Both the position numbers and the translations under genes were made by a program. Source: Kutzneria viridogrisea (GTDB lineage: Bacteria; Actinomycetota; Actinomycetes; Mycobacteriales; Pseudonocardiaceae). Taken from it: a stretch of 64,000 nucleotides of DNA. Every line of letters begins with the position of its first letter. Position 1 is the stretch's first letter. Shown one piece after another: positions 43,953-52,895 of this stretch. Location of the stretch: assembly GCA_014138725.1 (NCBI GenBank), contig JACJID010000004.1:682001-746000 (forward strand), written 5' to 3'. The notes under the pieces were generated by a model, which did not search any database, was not told the DNA's origin, and saw nothing but the letters and a program-made list of their open reading frames with translations.

Positions 43953-44296
43953 GGGCCAGCGCGCTGTGGCTGCCGTGGCAGGTCGAGGACCTGGACGCGG
44001 CGACGGAGTACTACACCGACCACATAGGACTGTCCGAAGTAGACCGCTTTGAGGACGGGGTCGTGCTGCGCGCGGCCGAGGTGACCTACCTGGAGCTGAC
44101 CACACCGGGACCCGCACGCCCCGCGCCGATGGCCTTCGAGCTGGCCAGTCCGCACGCGGTGGACGAGGAGTTCCGCCTGTGGCAGCCCGATCCCGCCGAC
44201 CTGCTGCGCCCGCCGGGGCACTACCCGCGCGGCCACTACGGCTTCGAGCTGCGCGGCCCCGGCGGTGCGACGATCATGATCTGGAGCGAGCGATGA
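43949..44296 (+). CDS. VOC-like protein
   Basis: 115 aa from a GTG overlapping the SDR stop (GTGA). The sequence ALWLPWQVEDLDAATEYYTDHIGLSEVDRFEDG is the first beta-alpha-beta-beta module of the glyoxalase fold, and the C-terminus PRGHYGFELRGPGGATIMIWS completes it. Its stop overlaps the ATG of the QueA-like gene. The function within the trio is unknown. Confidence 0.75.
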   Translation: MRASALWLPWQVEDLDAATEYYTDHIGLSEVDRFEDGVVLRAAEVTYLELTTPGPARPAPMAFELASPHAVDEEFRLWQPDPADLLRPPGHYPRGHYGFELRGPGGATIMIWSER

Positions 44297-45297
44297 CGAG
44301 CACTGTGGAGTTCACCCTGCCCGCCGAACTGGAGGCGCACGAGCCGCCGGAGGCCAGGGGGCTGGACCGGGACGGGGTGCGGCTGCTCGTCAGCCGTTGC
44401 GGCTCCGGGGAGCAGAGCCACCACCGGTTCACCGAGCTGCCGGACCTGCTGGCGCCCGGGGACGTGCTGGTGGTGAACAACTCCGGCACGATGCCCGCGG
44501 CGGTGCCGGTGGCCGGGACCGAGGCCGCCGTGCACTTCTCCACCGAACAGTCCGACGGCACCTGGCTGGTGGAGGTGCGCCGGTCCACCGGGCGGACCGG
44601 GCAGCGGCTGCCGCTGGTCGGCGGGGGCTCGGTGCGGCTGCTGGAACCGTACTCACAGGGGCGGTTGTGGGTGTCCGATGTGGACACCGCGGGACTGCCG
44701 ACGGTCAGCGCGTACCTGATGCGGCACGGGCAGCCGATCCGCTACGACTACGTGCCGCGCCCCTGGGCCCTGCCCTACTACCAGACGGTGTTCGCCACGC
44801 ACCCCGGCAGCGCGGAGATGCCCAGCGCGGCAAGGCCGTTCACCGACCACCTGGTGACCCGGCTGGTGTCCGCCGGCGTGCTGGTGGTGCCGATCACCCT
44901 GCACACCGGCGTGGCCTCGGCCGAGGCGCACGAGCGGCCCTACCCGGAGCGGTACCAGGTCGGGGCGAGCACGGCGCGGGTCGTCAACGCGGCCAAGGAA
45001 TCGGGCAACTGGGTGATCGGCGTGGGCACCACGGCGGTGCGGGCGCTGGAGAGCGCGGTGGGGTCCTGCGGGCTGGTGCACCCGGCCCGGGGCTGGACGG
45101 ACCTGGTGATCACGCCGGAACGCGGGGTGCGGGTGGTGGACGGCCTGCTCACCGGGTTCCACGAGCCCAGGGCCTCGCACCTGGACCTGCTGGCGGCGGT
45201 CGCGGGCCGGGAGTCGCTGGCGGCCGGTTACGCCGAGGCGGTGCGCGAGCGCTACCTGTGGCACGAGTTCGGGGACGTCAACCTGCTGCTGCCCTGA
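44293..45297 (+). CDS. QueA-like S-adenosylmethionine:tRNA ribosyltransferase-isomerase
   Basis: 334 aa from an ATG overlapping the previous stop. Family motifs: EFTLPAELEAHEPPEARGLDRDGVRLLV, DLLAPGDVLVVNNSGTMPAAV, PYYQTVFATHPGSAEMPSAARPFT and HTGVASAEAHERPYPERYQV, and GLLTGFHEPRASHLDLLAAV. QueA makes epoxyqueuosine on tRNA from SAM. No queuosine partner genes (queC-F, tgt) are near, and many actinobacteria lack the pathway, so it may act on another substrate. Confidence 0.85.
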   Translation: MTSTVEFTLPAELEAHEPPEARGLDRDGVRLLVSRCGSGEQSHHRFTELPDLLAPGDVLVVNNSGTMPAAVPVAGTEAAVHFSTEQSDGTWLVEVRRSTGRTGQRLPLVGGGSVRLLEPYSQGRLWVSDVDTAGLPTVSAYLMRHGQPIRYDYVPRPWALPYYQTVFATHPGSAEMPSAARPFTDHLVTRLVSAGVLVVPITLHTGVASAEAHERPYPERYQVGASTARVVNAAKESGNWVIGVGTTAVRALESAVGSCGLVHPARGWTDLVITPERGVRVVDGLLTGFHEPRASHLDLLAAVAGRESLAAGYAEAVRERYLWHEFGDVNLLLP

Positions 45298-45338
45298 CCC
45301 GTCGTGCCGGGCCGGTGATCGGGCCGCAGACTGGGGAC

Positions 45339-46262
45339 ATGGCGAAGTTCGTGGCCACCAGTGCCCTGCCCCAGCCGGTGGCCGAGGTGTTCGACTGGCA
45401 CACCCGGCCGGGCGCGATGCGGCGGCTGACCCCGCCCTGGGAGCCGGTGCGGATCCGGCAGGAGGCCGCCGACCTCACCGAGGGCTCGCGGGCGGTGCTG
45501 GAACTGGACGTGCCCGGCCCGCTGGCGCCGCGCTGGGTGGCCAGGCACACGGGCTACCGGCCGCCGTACGAGTTCGTGGACGTGCAGGAGCACGGGCCGT
45601 TCCGCAGGTGGGAGCACCACCACAGGTTCGAGCCCGGACCGGGCGGCGGCACCACGATGATCGACGAGGTGGAGTACGACCTGCCGCTGCTCGGCCTGGT
45701 CAAGCCGCTGGTGGAGGCCCGCCTGCACCGGATGTTCCGCTACCGGCACGAGCAGGTGCGCGCCGACCTGGCCGCGCACGACAGGCTGGGGCCGTACTCC
45801 CCGCTGCGGGTGGCCGTCACCGGGCCCGAGGAACCGATCGGCCTGGCGCTCAAGGCGTTGCTGAGCACCGCGGGCCACCAGGTCGTCACGGACCGGGCCG
45901 ATGCGGTGATCGACCTGGACGCGTGCACCGTGACCCGCGGCGAGCGGACCGTGCGCCTGCGGTACCCGCGCGGCGAACCCGTCCGGCGCAGGCTCGCCGT
46001 GTTCGCCGCGGGCACCGACCCGGTCGAGTGGGTCACGCTGGAGGACCTGATCGGGCTCTACCACTTCGCGCTGATCCGCTCGGAGGTCAGCGGCGAGGTG
46101 CGGGCCACCGCGCCGCAGACCGTGCCGCTGCGCGAGTTCACCCGGCTCGCGGGCGCCCCGCGCGCGACCCCGCCCTGCGGTGGACCCGCGCCCCGCGGCG
46201 ACTACGTGTTCCGGTACAACGCGCTGGTTCCGGCCCTGCACCAGCTCACCGGCCACCAGTAG
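45339..46262 (+). CDS. SRPBCC-domain protein with degenerate epimerase-like C-terminus
   Basis: 307 aa from the ATG at 45339. Residues 1-150 are a SRPBCC/polyketide-cyclase-like domain (PQPVAEVFDWHTRPGAMRRLTPPWEPV, TTMIDEVEYDLPLLGLVKPL). The next part begins like the Rossmann strand of TIGR01777 epimerases (VAVTGPEEPIGLALKALLSTAGHQV), but most of the nucleotide-binding and catalytic core is missing, leaving a beta-rich remainder and a short LRLFRYNALVPALHQL-like helix. It probably evolved from a fused SRPBCC-epimerase by internal loss. Confidence 0.75.
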   Translation: MAKFVATSALPQPVAEVFDWHTRPGAMRRLTPPWEPVRIRQEAADLTEGSRAVLELDVPGPLAPRWVARHTGYRPPYEFVDVQEHGPFRRWEHHHRFEPGPGGGTTMIDEVEYDLPLLGLVKPLVEARLHRMFRYRHEQVRADLAAHDRLGPYSPLRVAVTGPEEPIGLALKALLSTAGHQVVTDRADAVIDLDACTVTRGERTVRLRYPRGEPVRRRLAVFAAGTDPVEWVTLEDLIGLYHFALIRSEVSGEVRATAPQTVPLREFTRLAGAPRATPPCGGPAPRGDYVFRYNALVPALHQLTGHQ

Positions 46263-46271
46263 GCTGGCCGG

Positions 46272-46574
46272 GTGCAGATCACCAGCGAGGGCACGGGCGC
46301 GGTGCGGATCGCCGTGCGGGGCGAGGTCGACCTGGGCACGGCTCCCGAACTGGAACGGGCCGTGCAGGCGGTGCTGGACCGGCCCGGGGTGGGCTCGGTG
46401 GTGGTGGACCTGTCCGGGGTGGACTTCATGGACTCCACGGGCCTGCGCGTGCTGATCTCCGGCCTGCAGGCCGCCCAGCGGCGCGACATCGCCTACACCG
46501 TGGCCAATCCCAGCCCGCACCTGCTCAAGGTCATCCGGGTGACCGGCATCGAGGAACTGCTCGGGCTGGCCTAG
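46272..46574 (+). CDS. Anti-sigma factor antagonist (STAS domain)
   Basis: 100 aa from a GTG. It is a single STAS domain with the conserved phospho-acceptor motif DFMDSTGLRVL (Ser at about position 56) and LVDLSG-type strand. Such proteins release a sigma factor by binding its anti-sigma factor when unphosphorylated. No RsbW-like kinase or sigma gene is next to it, though a PP2C-type phosphatase with receiver domain is encoded at 48804, a possible functional partner. Confidence 0.9.
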   Translation: MQITSEGTGAVRIAVRGEVDLGTAPELERAVQAVLDRPGVGSVVVDLSGVDFMDSTGLRVLISGLQAAQRRDIAYTVANPSPHLLKVIRVTGIEELLGLA

Positions 46575-46717
46575 CGCACCTGCTCGGGGATGTGGTCGAG
46601 CGCGTCGAGCACCTGGGCCGCGAGTTCGGCCATGGTCCCGCCCTTGGCTGGACGCGCCTTGGCCTCGGTGAGAGCTGTCTGCACGGTGGTGCGGCGCTGT
46701 TCGTAGTTCTGACTCAT
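46571..46717 (-). CDS. 48-aa small hypothetical protein
   Basis: The ATG at 46717 is preceded by CCGAGGAC with 7-nt spacing. The product reads MSQNYEQRRTTVQTALTEAK and continues to an amphipathic helix MAELAAQVLDALDHIPEQVR, all-alpha and charged, with no Cys or TM. The TAG stop overlaps the STAS gene end (convergent). Codon use is consistent with a real GC-rich gene. No family was recognised; an anti-sigma or toxin-antitoxin role is possible but unsupported. Confidence 0.55.
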   Translation of the reverse strand: MSQNYEQRRTTVQTALTEAKARPAKGGTMAELAAQVLDALDHIPEQVR

Positions 46718-46925
46718 CGCACGTCCTCGGCTGGACCGGGCGGCACGAAACTCCCGGTACGTCGAACCCTACGCCGAATCCATCACCGCAGGACGGTCCG
46801 CGGCGGACGAAGGTGGCGTAACGTTGCCGGTACCGAGCGCGCTCCCCGTGGGGGCTGCCGGGCCACCGCCGCTCTCGGCGATCGGCCACACCGGTCGCCA
46901 GGCGACCGGGGACGAGAGCTGCGCC

Positions 46926-47405
46926 ATGACGTCTTTCCCGCCCGTGCAGGCCGTGCCCGACCAGGACGCGACCCACCCGCTGCGCCTGCGGCTGCGGTCG
47001 GCGGACTCGCACACAGGGCCGCTGGACGGCGCGTGGTGGCCGCGCAGCAGGGAGCTGACCGTGGAGCTGCCCGCACTGGGTGCGGCGCTGGCGGAGCGGC
47101 TGGGCCAGTTGCGGCGGGTGTCCTACTCGCTGGCGGGCTGGGACAGCACCACGCGGAGCGCGCTGGTCTCCGGCCACATCGTGCGACTGGAGGGGTTCCC
47201 CACCCAGGACAGCGCGGTCGTGCACCTGCTGGGCGCGGACCGGCGGCGGGTGAGCCTGCTCGTGGTGCCCGTGCACGCGGGCAAGACGGCGGGCCGGCTC
47301 GCGCTGGACAGAGCCTGCGCGCCGGACAACACCGACAGCCCGCAGCGGATACTGGCCGCCGCGGGCATCCTGTCGGGTGGGCCGGTGCTGCGCGGCAAGG
47401 ACTGA
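46926..47405 (+). CDS. DUF5994-family protein
   Basis: 159 aa. The conserved HPLRLRLRSADSHTGPLDGAWWPRSRELTVELPAL segment (residues 16-50), then RVSYSLAGWDSTTRSALVSGHIVRLEGFPTQDSAVVHLLG and LLVVPVHAGKTAGRLALDRA identify this family, common in actinobacteria and of unknown function. The start ATG at 46926 lies after GAGAG; the upstream in-frame GTGs are less likely. It is convergent with the next gene and stands alone. Confidence 0.8.
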   Translation: MTSFPPVQAVPDQDATHPLRLRLRSADSHTGPLDGAWWPRSRELTVELPALGAALAERLGQLRRVSYSLAGWDSTTRSALVSGHIVRLEGFPTQDSAVVHLLGADRRRVSLLVVPVHAGKTAGRLALDRACAPDNTDSPQRILAAAGILSGGPVLRGKD

Positions 47406-47406
47406 G

Positions 47407-47922
47407 CTACAGCAGCGGTTCCCCGGCGAACACGCCCAGGTCCTCGCGGTAGAACTCCAGGCCGATCCCGTTGGGGTCGCGCACGTACAGGCTGTCCTCC
47501 ACCCCACGGTCCGGCCCGAGGTAGTCCACGCCCTCGGCGTCCAGCTTCGCCTTGATCTCGGCAAAGTGCTCGGCCGACACCGACAGCGCCAGGTGCTGCA
47601 CCCCGCCGATCGTCTCGGTGAAGTCCGGGTGGTCGTGCCCGGGGAAGTCGAAGAACCCCAACAGGTTGCGGTTGCCGAGGTCGAAGAAGAAGTGGCTCGA
47701 CCCGGCGTAGTCGCGGTTCTCCACCAGCTCCACCAGCGGGAAGCCGAGGAACTCCTGGTAGAAGCGCACGGTCTGCTCCACGTCCCGGCAGATCAGCGCG
47801 AGGTGGTGCACACCGGCGGTGGGCGTGGCCGGGCGCTGCCCGGGGGCACGCAGGTACTTGTCCTTGATCTGCTCGCGACGGGCCCGCACGGCCTCCAGCG
47901 CGGCACCTTCAGGCTGCGGCAT
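47407..47922 (-). CDS. VOC-family dioxygenase/glyoxalase-like protein
   Basis: 171 aa. GVHHLALICRDVEQTVRFYQEFLGFPLVELVENRDYAGSSHFFFDLGN and GVQHLALSVSAEHFAEIKAKLDAEGVDYLGPDRG, then DPNGIGLEFYRED, form two VOC modules with metal ligands His (first module), His (second) and Glu (C-terminal). This is the pattern of extradiol dioxygenase-like VOC proteins. It lies 13 bp downstream of the pirin gene on the same strand and is likely cotranscribed with it. The substrate is unknown. Confidence 0.88.
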   Translation of the reverse strand: MPQPEGAALEAVRARREQIKDKYLRAPGQRPATPTAGVHHLALICRDVEQTVRFYQEFLGFPLVELVENRDYAGSSHFFFDLGNRNLLGFFDFPGHDHPDFTETIGGVQHLALSVSAEHFAEIKAKLDAEGVDYLGPDRGVEDSLYVRDPNGIGLEFYREDLGVFAGEPLL

Positions 47923-47934
47923 GTCCTTGTCCTC

Positions 47935-48723
47935 TCAGACGTCGAGTCGAGCGTGCATCTCCCAGACCAGGACCTCGGCGGGCTCGGTCGCGGTGACCCG
48001 CTGCCCCTGCGCCCCGGTGATCCTGGCCGCGTCCCCGGTGCCGAGCGCACCGGCCCCCTCCAGCTCCACCGAGCCCTGCGCCACGTACAGGTGCACGTAG
48101 GGCGCGGTCGGCAGGCTCACCACCTCGCCCGCCGCCATCCTGGCCGCGTGCAGTGCCGCGTCGGACTGCTTGATGCGGATCGCGGCGTGGTCGGCGTGCC
48201 GGGCCATGCCCGATGCCACCGGCACCAGCCCGCCGCGCAGCAGTTCGTCCCCGATCTCCAGCTGCTCGTAGCCGGGGTCGATCCCGGCCTCGTCCGGCAC
48301 CACCCACATCTGCACGAAGTGCACGGGCTCGCTGTGCTCGGGCTGCCCGGTGAGCCGCCAGGAGTCGTTCTTCTCCGAGTGCAGGATGCCGGTGCCGGCG
48401 CTCATCCGCTGCGCGAGCCCGGGGTAGATCACCCCGCTGTGCCCCTCGGAGTCCTGGTGCACCAGGTTGCCGCGCAGCACCCAGGTGACGATCTCCATGT
48501 CCTGGTGCGGGTGGGTGTCGAACCCGGTGCCCGGCTTGACCACGTCGTCGTTGGACACCAGCAGCAGTCCGAAGTGGGTGTTGCGCGGGTCGTAGTGGTG
48601 GCCGAAGGAGAAGGAGTGCCTGGAATCCAGCCAGGACGCCCTGCTGCGGTACCGGTCACCCGCTCGGTGGATCCGCACTCCCGGCGTGAGCAACGCCGGA
48701 GGACTGGTCACTGCGAAGGCCAT
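47935..48723 (-). CDS. Pirin-family protein
   Basis: 262 aa from the ATG at 48723 with GGAG 7 nt upstream. The cupin core motif has the metal ligands in FDTHPHQDMEIVTWVLRGNLVHQDSEGH (two His, His, Glu), preceded by SFSFGHHYDPRNTHFGLLLVSNDDVV, and continues with QRMSAGTGILHSEKND. Pirins of this type are quercetin-dioxygenase-like or redox-regulated proteins. It is followed by a VOC gene. Confidence 0.93.
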   Translation of the reverse strand: MAFAVTSPPALLTPGVRIHRAGDRYRSRASWLDSRHSFSFGHHYDPRNTHFGLLLVSNDDVVKPGTGFDTHPHQDMEIVTWVLRGNLVHQDSEGHSGVIYPGLAQRMSAGTGILHSEKNDSWRLTGQPEHSEPVHFVQMWVVPDEAGIDPGYEQLEIGDELLRGGLVPVASGMARHADHAAIRIKQSDAALHAARMAAGEVVSLPTAPYVHLYVAQGSVELEGAGALGTGDAARITGAQGQRVTATEPAEVLVWEMHARLDV

Positions 48724-48803
48724 CGTCTCGCTCCTGTCGGCTCGGGGTGCTGAATCCAGCATAGTTGAGCGCTCAACAAAATGCCACTCGGTACGCTCCT
48801 CCG

Positions 48804-49940
48804 GTGGATCCGCTGCGCGTGTTGCTCGTCGAGGACGACGAGGGCGACGCCGTTCTGGTCGGTGCCCTGCTCGACGAGGTGAACGCCCCGGTGCGGCTCA
48901 CCCACGTGCGGACGGTGTCCCAGGCGGTACAGGCCCTGTCGCAGGCCGACTGCGTGCTGCTCGACCTCGGCCTGCCCGACGCGAGCGGCCTGGACGGGCT
49001 GCGCAGGGTGCTCGACCACGCCGGGCAGGCGGCCGTGCTGGTGCTCACCGGGCACAGCGACGAGGACCGGGGCACCGAGGCCGTCGCCGTGGGCGCGCAG
49101 GACTACCTGGTCAAGGGGCAGGTGGACGGATCGCTGCTGCTGCGCGGGATCCGCTACGCGGTGGAGCGCCGCAGGGCCGAGGACGCCCACCGGCAGCTGC
49201 GCGAGGAGCGGCTGCTGTCCCAGGAAAGCGCCCGCCTGGAGCGCGGGCTGCTGCCGACCCCGCTGCTGGCCGACTGCTCGCCAGCACTGGCCGCGCGGTA
49301 CAGACCGGGGCGCCAGCGCATGCAGCTGGGTGGGGACTTCTACGACGCGGTGGCCACCGCCGACGGCTCGCTGCACGTGGTGATCGGGGACGTGTGCGGG
49401 CACGGCCCGGACGAGGCGGCGCTGGGCGTGTGCCTGCGCATCGCCTGGCGTGCGCTGATCCTGTCCGGGCAGGCCGAGGAGCAGGTGCTGGACACCCTCC
49501 AGCAGCTGCTGATCCACGAGCGGCACCGCGAGGGCATCTTCACCACCTTGTGCATGGCCAGCATCGCCGCCGACCAGAGCGCGGCCCAGGTGTACCTGGC
49601 CGGGCACCCCTCCCCCATCCTGATCGAGGACGGCGGTCCGCGCCCCGTGCCGCGCGAGCGCGCCGGGCTGCCCCTGGGTGTGCTGCCCGACGCCAAGTGG
49701 ACCGCGCTCACCCTGCCGCTGCGGCCCGGCTGGGCGATGCTGCTCTACACCGACGGCCTGATCGAGGGGCGCATCGGCGCGGGCGCCGAACGGCTGGGCA
49801 CCGAGCGGCTGGTCGACCTGATCGCCGCGCACCGCGCCCAGGACTCGCTACTGGACCACCTGGTGTCCACGGTGGTCGGGCTCAACGAAGGCGATCTGGA
49901 GGACGACTTGGCCCTGCTCCTGCTGACGGAGCGCCGATGA
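48804..49940 (+). CDS. Receiver-PP2C (SpoIIE/RsbU-like) phosphatase
   Basis: 378 aa from the GTG at 48804. A receiver domain (LRVLLVEDDEGDAVLVGALL, phospho-Asp in DCVLLDLGLPDASG, K in VKGQ) is followed by a coiled-coil (AEDAHRQLREERLLSQESARLERGLLP) and a PP2C-type phosphatase domain (LGGDFYDAV, VIGDVCGHGPDEAALG, YTDGLIEGR) which removes phosphate from STAS antagonists. It overlaps the kinase gene by 4 bases. Confidence 0.93.
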   Translation: MDPLRVLLVEDDEGDAVLVGALLDEVNAPVRLTHVRTVSQAVQALSQADCVLLDLGLPDASGLDGLRRVLDHAGQAAVLVLTGHSDEDRGTEAVAVGAQDYLVKGQVDGSLLLRGIRYAVERRRAEDAHRQLREERLLSQESARLERGLLPTPLLADCSPALAARYRPGRQRMQLGGDFYDAVATADGSLHVVIGDVCGHGPDEAALGVCLRIAWRALILSGQAEEQVLDTLQQLLIHERHREGIFTTLCMASIAADQSAAQVYLAGHPSPILIEDGGPRPVPRERAGLPLGVLPDAKWTALTLPLRPGWAMLLYTDGLIEGRIGAGAERLGTERLVDLIAAHRAQDSLLDHLVSTVVGLNEGDLEDDLALLLLTERR

Positions 49941-51427
49941 CCCGCGGCTGGTCCCTGCGCCGCTGGTACCTCGTCGTGGTCGGCGTGATGGTGGCCGCCG
50001 TGCTGGGCGCGGTGGTGGTCGGGGCCCTGGCGCTCAACCGGCTCGGCGAGGCCCGCGCGCTGGTGGTCGACCAGCTCGACCCGGCCTCCCGGCAGGCGCT
50101 GGTGCTGTCCAACGCGCTGGTCAACGAGGAGACCGGGATCCGCGGCTACGTGCTCGCGCGCGACCAGGACTTCCTCCAGCCCTACCTGGACGGCAAGCGG
50201 CAGGAGGCCGCCGCGGCCGACAGCCTGCGCACGCTGTTCGTTGGCGAGCTGGCCGGTTCGGCGACCGGGCTGGCGGAGATCGAGGACAGCGCCCAGGCCT
50301 GGCGTTCCCAGTACGCGCAGCCCGTGGTGGAGGGCACCGGTTCCGGCGCGCCCGAACTGGGCAAGGCGCTGTTCGACCAGGTGCGCGCGAAACTTGCCAT
50401 GCAGGAGGCCGACCTCGCCGGGGCGCGCACCTCGGCGCGGGCGGAACTCGCCACGGCCGGGGACCAGATCGTGACGGTCGGGCTGGTGCTGGCCGGGGTG
50501 CTGATCGCGCTGGTGGTGCTGCTGGCCGTGCTCTCGCACCTGGGCGTGATCCGGCCGGTGTCCCGGCTGGTCACCGAGGTGCGCCAGGTGGCCGACGGCC
50601 GGTTCAAGCACCAGGTCCTGGGCTCGGGGCCGCGCGAGATCGTGCGGCTGGCCTCGGACGTGGACGCGATGCGCCTGCGCATCCTGGACGAGTTGGACGC
50701 CTACCAGCAGCTGCACCAGGAACTGACCCGGTCCAACTCCGAGCTGGAGCAGTTCGCCTACGTGGCCTCGCACGACCTCCAGGAGCCGCTGCGCAAGGTG
50801 GCCAGCTTCTGCCAACTGCTGGAGCGGCGCTACAAGGGGCAGCTGGACGAGCGCGCCGACCAGTACATCGGCTTCGCCGTGGACGGGGCCAAGCGCATGC
50901 AGGGCCTGATCAACGACCTGCTCGCGTTCTCCCGGGTCGGCCGGGTCACCAGGGAACAGGTCGTCATCGAGGCCGAGGCCGTGCTGGCCGCCGCCAAGGC
51001 CAACCTGGAGACCGCCATCGAGGAGTCCGGGGCCGAGATCACCGCGGGCCCGCTGCCGCGGGTGCGCGGTGAGGTCTCGCTGCTGACCGCGGTGTTCCAG
51101 AACCTGATCGGCAACGCCATCAAGTTCCGCGGCCAGGACCCGCCCCGCGTCAGCCTCACCGCCGAGCGCACCGGGGAGTTCTGGACCTTCACCTGTGCGG
51201 ACTCGGGAATGGGCATCGAGGCGGAGTACGCTGAGCGGATCTTTGTGATCTTCCAGCGGTTGCACCCCAAGGACGCCTACCCGGGGACCGGGATCGGACT
51301 GGCCATGTGCCGCAAGATCGTCGAATACCACGGCGGCCGGATCTGGCTGGACGCCACCGAGGGGCCGGGCAGCACGTTCCGGTTCACCCTGCCCGCGATC
51401 GAGGAGAACAGTGAACCAGAGGCTTGA
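49937..51427 (+). CDS. CHASE3-HAMP sensor histidine kinase
   Basis: 496 aa. TM1 ([21 protein letters not shown], about 11-31), a CHASE3 periplasmic domain (about 35-175, [26 protein letters not shown]), TM2 (about 180-205), HAMP ([15 protein letters not shown]), coiled coil, HisKA with phospho-His in [19 protein letters not shown], and HATPase ([50 protein letters not shown]). This is the bacteriophytochrome-like class often encoded beside RsbU and Rcp1-like proteins. It is coupled both upstream and downstream. Confidence 0.94.
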   Translation: MTRGWSLRRWYLVVVGVMVAAVLGAVVVGALALNRLGEARALVVDQLDPASRQALVLSNALVNEETGIRGYVLARDQDFLQPYLDGKRQEAAAADSLRTLFVGELAGSATGLAEIEDSAQAWRSQYAQPVVEGTGSGAPELGKALFDQVRAKLAMQEADLAGARTSARAELATAGDQIVTVGLVLAGVLIALVVLLAVLSHLGVIRPVSRLVTEVRQVADGRFKHQVLGSGPREIVRLASDVDAMRLRILDELDAYQQLHQELTRSNSELEQFAYVASHDLQEPLRKVASFCQLLERRYKGQLDERADQYIGFAVDGAKRMQGLINDLLAFSRVGRVTREQVVIEAEAVLAAAKANLETAIEESGAEITAGPLPRVRGEVSLLTAVFQNLIGNAIKFRGQDPPRVSLTAERTGEFWTFTCADSGMGIEAEYAERIFVIFQRLHPKDAYPGTGIGLAMCRKIVEYHGGRIWLDATEGPGSTFRFTLPAIEENSEPEA

Positions 51428-51848
51428 CGTGATCGACGTGCTGCTCGTCGAGGACGACCCGGGCGACGCGCTGATGACCCGCGAGGCGTTCGAGCACCAC
51501 AAGATCCGCAACACCCTGCACGTGGTCGCCGACGGGGTGCAGGCGTTGCAGTTCCTGCGCCGCGAGGAGCCCTACGCCGACGCTCCACGCCCCGGCATGG
51601 TGCTGCTGGACCTGAACCTGCCGCGCAAGGACGGCCGCGAGGTGCTCGCCGAGATCAAGTCCGACGAGACCCTGCGCAGCATCCCCGTGGTCGTGCTGAC
51701 CACCTCCGAGGCGGAGGAGGACATCCTGCGCAGCTACAACCTGCACGCCAACGCCTACGTCACCAAGCCGGTGGACTTCGACCGGTTCATCGAGGTGATC
51801 CGGCAGATCGACGACTTCTTCGTGACAGTGGTCAAGCTGCCGCACTGA
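51411..51848 (+). CDS. Single-domain response regulator (Rcp1/CheY-like)
   Basis: 145 aa from a GTG that lies 17 bp before the kinase stop. [18 protein letters not shown], phospho-Asp in [17 protein letters not shown], Thr in [39 protein letters not shown] (switch Lys in TKP) are all intact. There is no output domain. It is the phosphorelay partner of the CHASE3 kinase. Confidence 0.95.
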   Translation: MNQRLDVIDVLLVEDDPGDALMTREAFEHHKIRNTLHVVADGVQALQFLRREEPYADAPRPGMVLLDLNLPRKDGREVLAEIKSDETLRSIPVVVLTTSEAEEDILRSYNLHANAYVTKPVDFDRFIEVIRQIDDFFVTVVKLPH

Positions 51849-51935
51849 GGCACGATCGGGCTAATCGACCGGCGTACCGGTCCTGGTCTCAGTAGGTTTG
51901 GCCAGGACACCGGCACTGCCTGTTGAGGAACCTTC

Positions 51936-52895
51936 ATGCCCAGTGCGGATCGGCGCTTCCACCTCGCCCCCACCTCCGACCTCGAGGCGCTGGAGGCCGC
52001 CGCCTCGGCCTCCTGCGGGACACAGCGCGTGGTGCCCGGCGAGCCGAGCCGGACACTGTGCGAGTTGCGGGCCGTCACCGTGGGCGGCCTCCAGGTGGTC
52101 AACGTGGTGGCGCCCCCGCTGCTGGTCCAGCGCACCCGCCGGTTCATCGACCAGGACGACCGCGACACGTACAAGGTGGTGCTGATGGTCGGCGGGGAGG
52201 TGACCCTGGACCAGCAGCGCCGCTGGGGCGCGGTGGCTCCCGGGCAGTTCGTGCTCTACGACACCTCGACCCCGTACGAGATCAACTTCCGGACCGCGCT
52301 GCGCCAGGTCATCGTGGCCATCCCCAAGTCCCGGCTGTGCCTGCCCGCCGAGGCGCTGCGCGACCGGCTGGCCGTGCCGATCACGGCCACCAGCGGGCTG
52401 CGGCGGCTGGTCGGCGGCTTCCTCAACGGGCTGGCCGAGGAACTGGACGACGCCGAGCAGGACGGCGGCCAGCACCTGGCCGACGCGCTGATCGGCATGC
52501 TGGGCATGACGGTGGCCAGCGCCCAGGTGGACAGTCCCAGCGGCAGCACGATGCTGGAGCGGGTGCTGGCCTACCTGGAGATGAACCTGGGCGACCCGGA
52601 ACTGTCGGTGGAGTCGGTGGCCCGCGCGCACCACGTGTCCGTGCGCCACCTGCACCGGCTGTTCGCCGAGCGCGAGGACACCCCCAGCGCCTACATCCGG
52701 CAGCGGCGGCTGGAGCGGATGCGCTCCGACCTGGCCAACCCCCAGCTCAACGAGCACACCGTGCTGGCCATCGCGGCCCGGTGGGGCCTGACCGACCCGG
52801 CGCACGTGAGCCGGCTCTTCCGTGCCGCGTACGGGATTCCGCCGAAGGTCTACCGCAAGCTGGTGCAGTCCCAGCAGGTGCGCACCATCGCCTGA
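51936..52895 (+). CDS. AraC-family regulator with AraC_binding_2 domain
   Basis: 319 aa from the ATG at 51936 with GAGG 7 nt upstream. The N-terminal domain (TLDQQRRWGAVAPGQFVLYDTSTPYEINFRTALRQVIVAIPKSRL) is the AraC-type binding domain seen in FeaR-like regulators, and the HTH is LSVESVARAHHVSVRHLHRLFAEREDTPSAYIRQRRLERMRSDL. The ligand is unknown. It is convergent with the MBL gene, with stops touching. Confidence 0.92.
   Translation: MPSADRRFHLAPTSDLEALEAAASASCGTQRVVPGEPSRTLCELRAVTVGGLQVVNVVAPPLLVQRTRRFIDQDDRDTYKVVLMVGGEVTLDQQRRWGAVAPGQFVLYDTSTPYEINFRTALRQVIVAIPKSRLCLPAEALRDRLAVPITATSGLRRLVGGFLNGLAEELDDAEQDGGQHLADALIGMLGMTVASAQVDSPSGSTMLERVLAYLEMNLGDPELSVESVARAHHVSVRHLHRLFAEREDTPSAYIRQRRLERMRSDLANPQLNEHTVLAIAARWGLTDPAHVSRLFRAAYGIPPKVYRKLVQSQQVRTIA

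Noticed and set aside
51867-51882. GACCGGCGTACCGGTC inverted repeat as a terminator
   Set aside because: Six-bp arms and no U-tract; could equally be an operator of the AraC gene, so not listed as a feature.
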